Source of the DNA: JAVBLP01 sp052034625
Lineage (GTDB): Bacteria; Elusimicrobiota; Endomicrobiia; Endomicrobiales; Endomicrobiaceae
Reading direction: 5' to 3'
Assembly: GCA_052034625.1 (NCBI GenBank)
Contig: JBPOII010000010.1
Location: 44,858 to 108,857 of the forward strand
Length of the DNA stretch: 64,000 nucleotides
Part shown: positions 63,669-64,000 of the stretch, piece after piece
How positions within the stretch are numbered: the stretch's first letter is position 1
Layout of the letters: the number at the start of each line of letters is the position of its first letter
Notes under the pieces: generated by a model
The model's input: the letters and a program-made list of their open reading frames with translations, nothing else
The model's database searches: none
What the model was told of the DNA's origin: nothing
Program-made: the position numbers and the translations under genes

Positions 63669-64000
63669 AGTCCTCTTTCTCCGGTTCTACACTTTTAGAA
63701 TTGTAGAGAACGGTGTTTTTTGGACGAAGTTCGAACATTTTTTGACGAAAATCCGAACGCTGAATTTTGAACGCTCCGCCCCGCCGACGCTCGCTTCGCT
63801 CGCTGTCCAGCAAAAAAGTTTTTTTCGCAATTGTTTATTTTGCGCGCGATTTCTTTTTCTTCTAAAAGGAAAAGAAAACTTTTTTGCGGGACTCTGCTCT
63901 GAACGAGCAGGGCGGCGGGGCTTCGCTTCGGCAGGCGGGCAAAAATTCCTTCCCCCAGACCCCCTTCCTTTTTTCCCGCCTGCTGGAAACCCCCAGCCAT
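63669..64000. other. GC-rich, repeat-like region at the window end
   Basis: From about 63770 the sequence is much richer in G and C than its surroundings, with short tandem-like runs (GCTCGCTTCGCTCGCTG, GGCGGCGGGGCTTCGCTTCGGCAGGCGGGC). Frames that stay open across it (63695-64000 on the minus strand) are Arg/Lys/Ala-rich and unlike the local proteins, so I do not call a gene. Confidence 0.6.

Noticed and set aside
63695..64000. 101-residue minus-strand open frame at the window end
   Set aside because: It crosses a GC-rich, repeat-like region and has an Arg/Lys/Ala composition unlike the genes around it.

Overview
The window is AT-rich bacterial DNA with dense operons. Its diderm traits are an OprB-like porin, a Pmp-like autotransporter and many secreted proteins; its anaerobe traits are a four-subunit 2-oxoacid:ferredoxin oxidoreductase and FeoAB ferrous iron uptake. 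Very large secreted proteins with a QDLH...GGYH-type N-terminal domain, a shikimate/MEP/CysS operon and an Aas/FatA lipid pair recall Elusimicrobiota (Endomicrobium-like) or a related lineage such as Omnitrophota. That placement is a recollection, not a database result.

Layout. 1-8.5 kb: a truncated secreted carbohydrate-type protein diverges from a DUF4015 lipoprotein, followed by a TPR membrane protein and a coupled operon aroE, PIN-TRAM, ispD, ispF, cysS, rlmB. 8.5-12.6 kb: an Aas-like acyltransferase/acyl-ACP synthetase, tRNA-Asn, a repeat-rich spacer and an acyl-ACP thioesterase. 12.6-19.9 kb: one 2,417-codon reading frame broken by exactly two in-frame TAA codons; an intact 1,815-residue relative lies at 26.5-32.0 kb. 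20-25.6 kb: the porGDAB operon, recR and dnaX, then tRNA-Ala. 32.1-36.5 kb: an OprB-like porin, feoA-feoB-FeoB-associated protein and a DtxR/MntR-type regulator; TTAG-N6-CTAA boxes occur near the porin, feo and regulator promoters. 36.9-40.3 kb: the autotransporter, then tRNA-Ser and another repeat-rich spacer. 41.3-42.6 kb: a U32 peptidase-family protein.

42.7-62.6 kb is an accessory island rich in defence genes: an OLD-family ATPase-TOPRIM nuclease; a three-gene operon of ParB-like protein, Dam-type methylase and a DUF5677-like protein; McrBC with a PUA/EVE-like segment in McrB; Vsr plus a type II restriction enzyme and C5-cytosine methylase; and a DUF262-DUF1524 (GmrSD-like) protein. metE under a cobalamin riboswitch, a multidomain CoA-disulfide-reductase-like protein and an SRPBCC protein sit inside the island. 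The metE-mcrCB block is bracketed by a perfect 25-bp direct repeat. The window ends with a GT2 glycosyltransferase and a GC-rich intergenic stretch.

The most notable signals are the stop-interrupted giant gene, canonical promoters whose -10 box lies only 9-11 nt from the start codon (predicted leaderless mRNAs), the nested-palindrome 185-bp repeat near two tRNA genes, the metal-box regulon that seems to include a porin, and the ParB-Dam-DUF5677 operon as a candidate undescribed defence or modification system.
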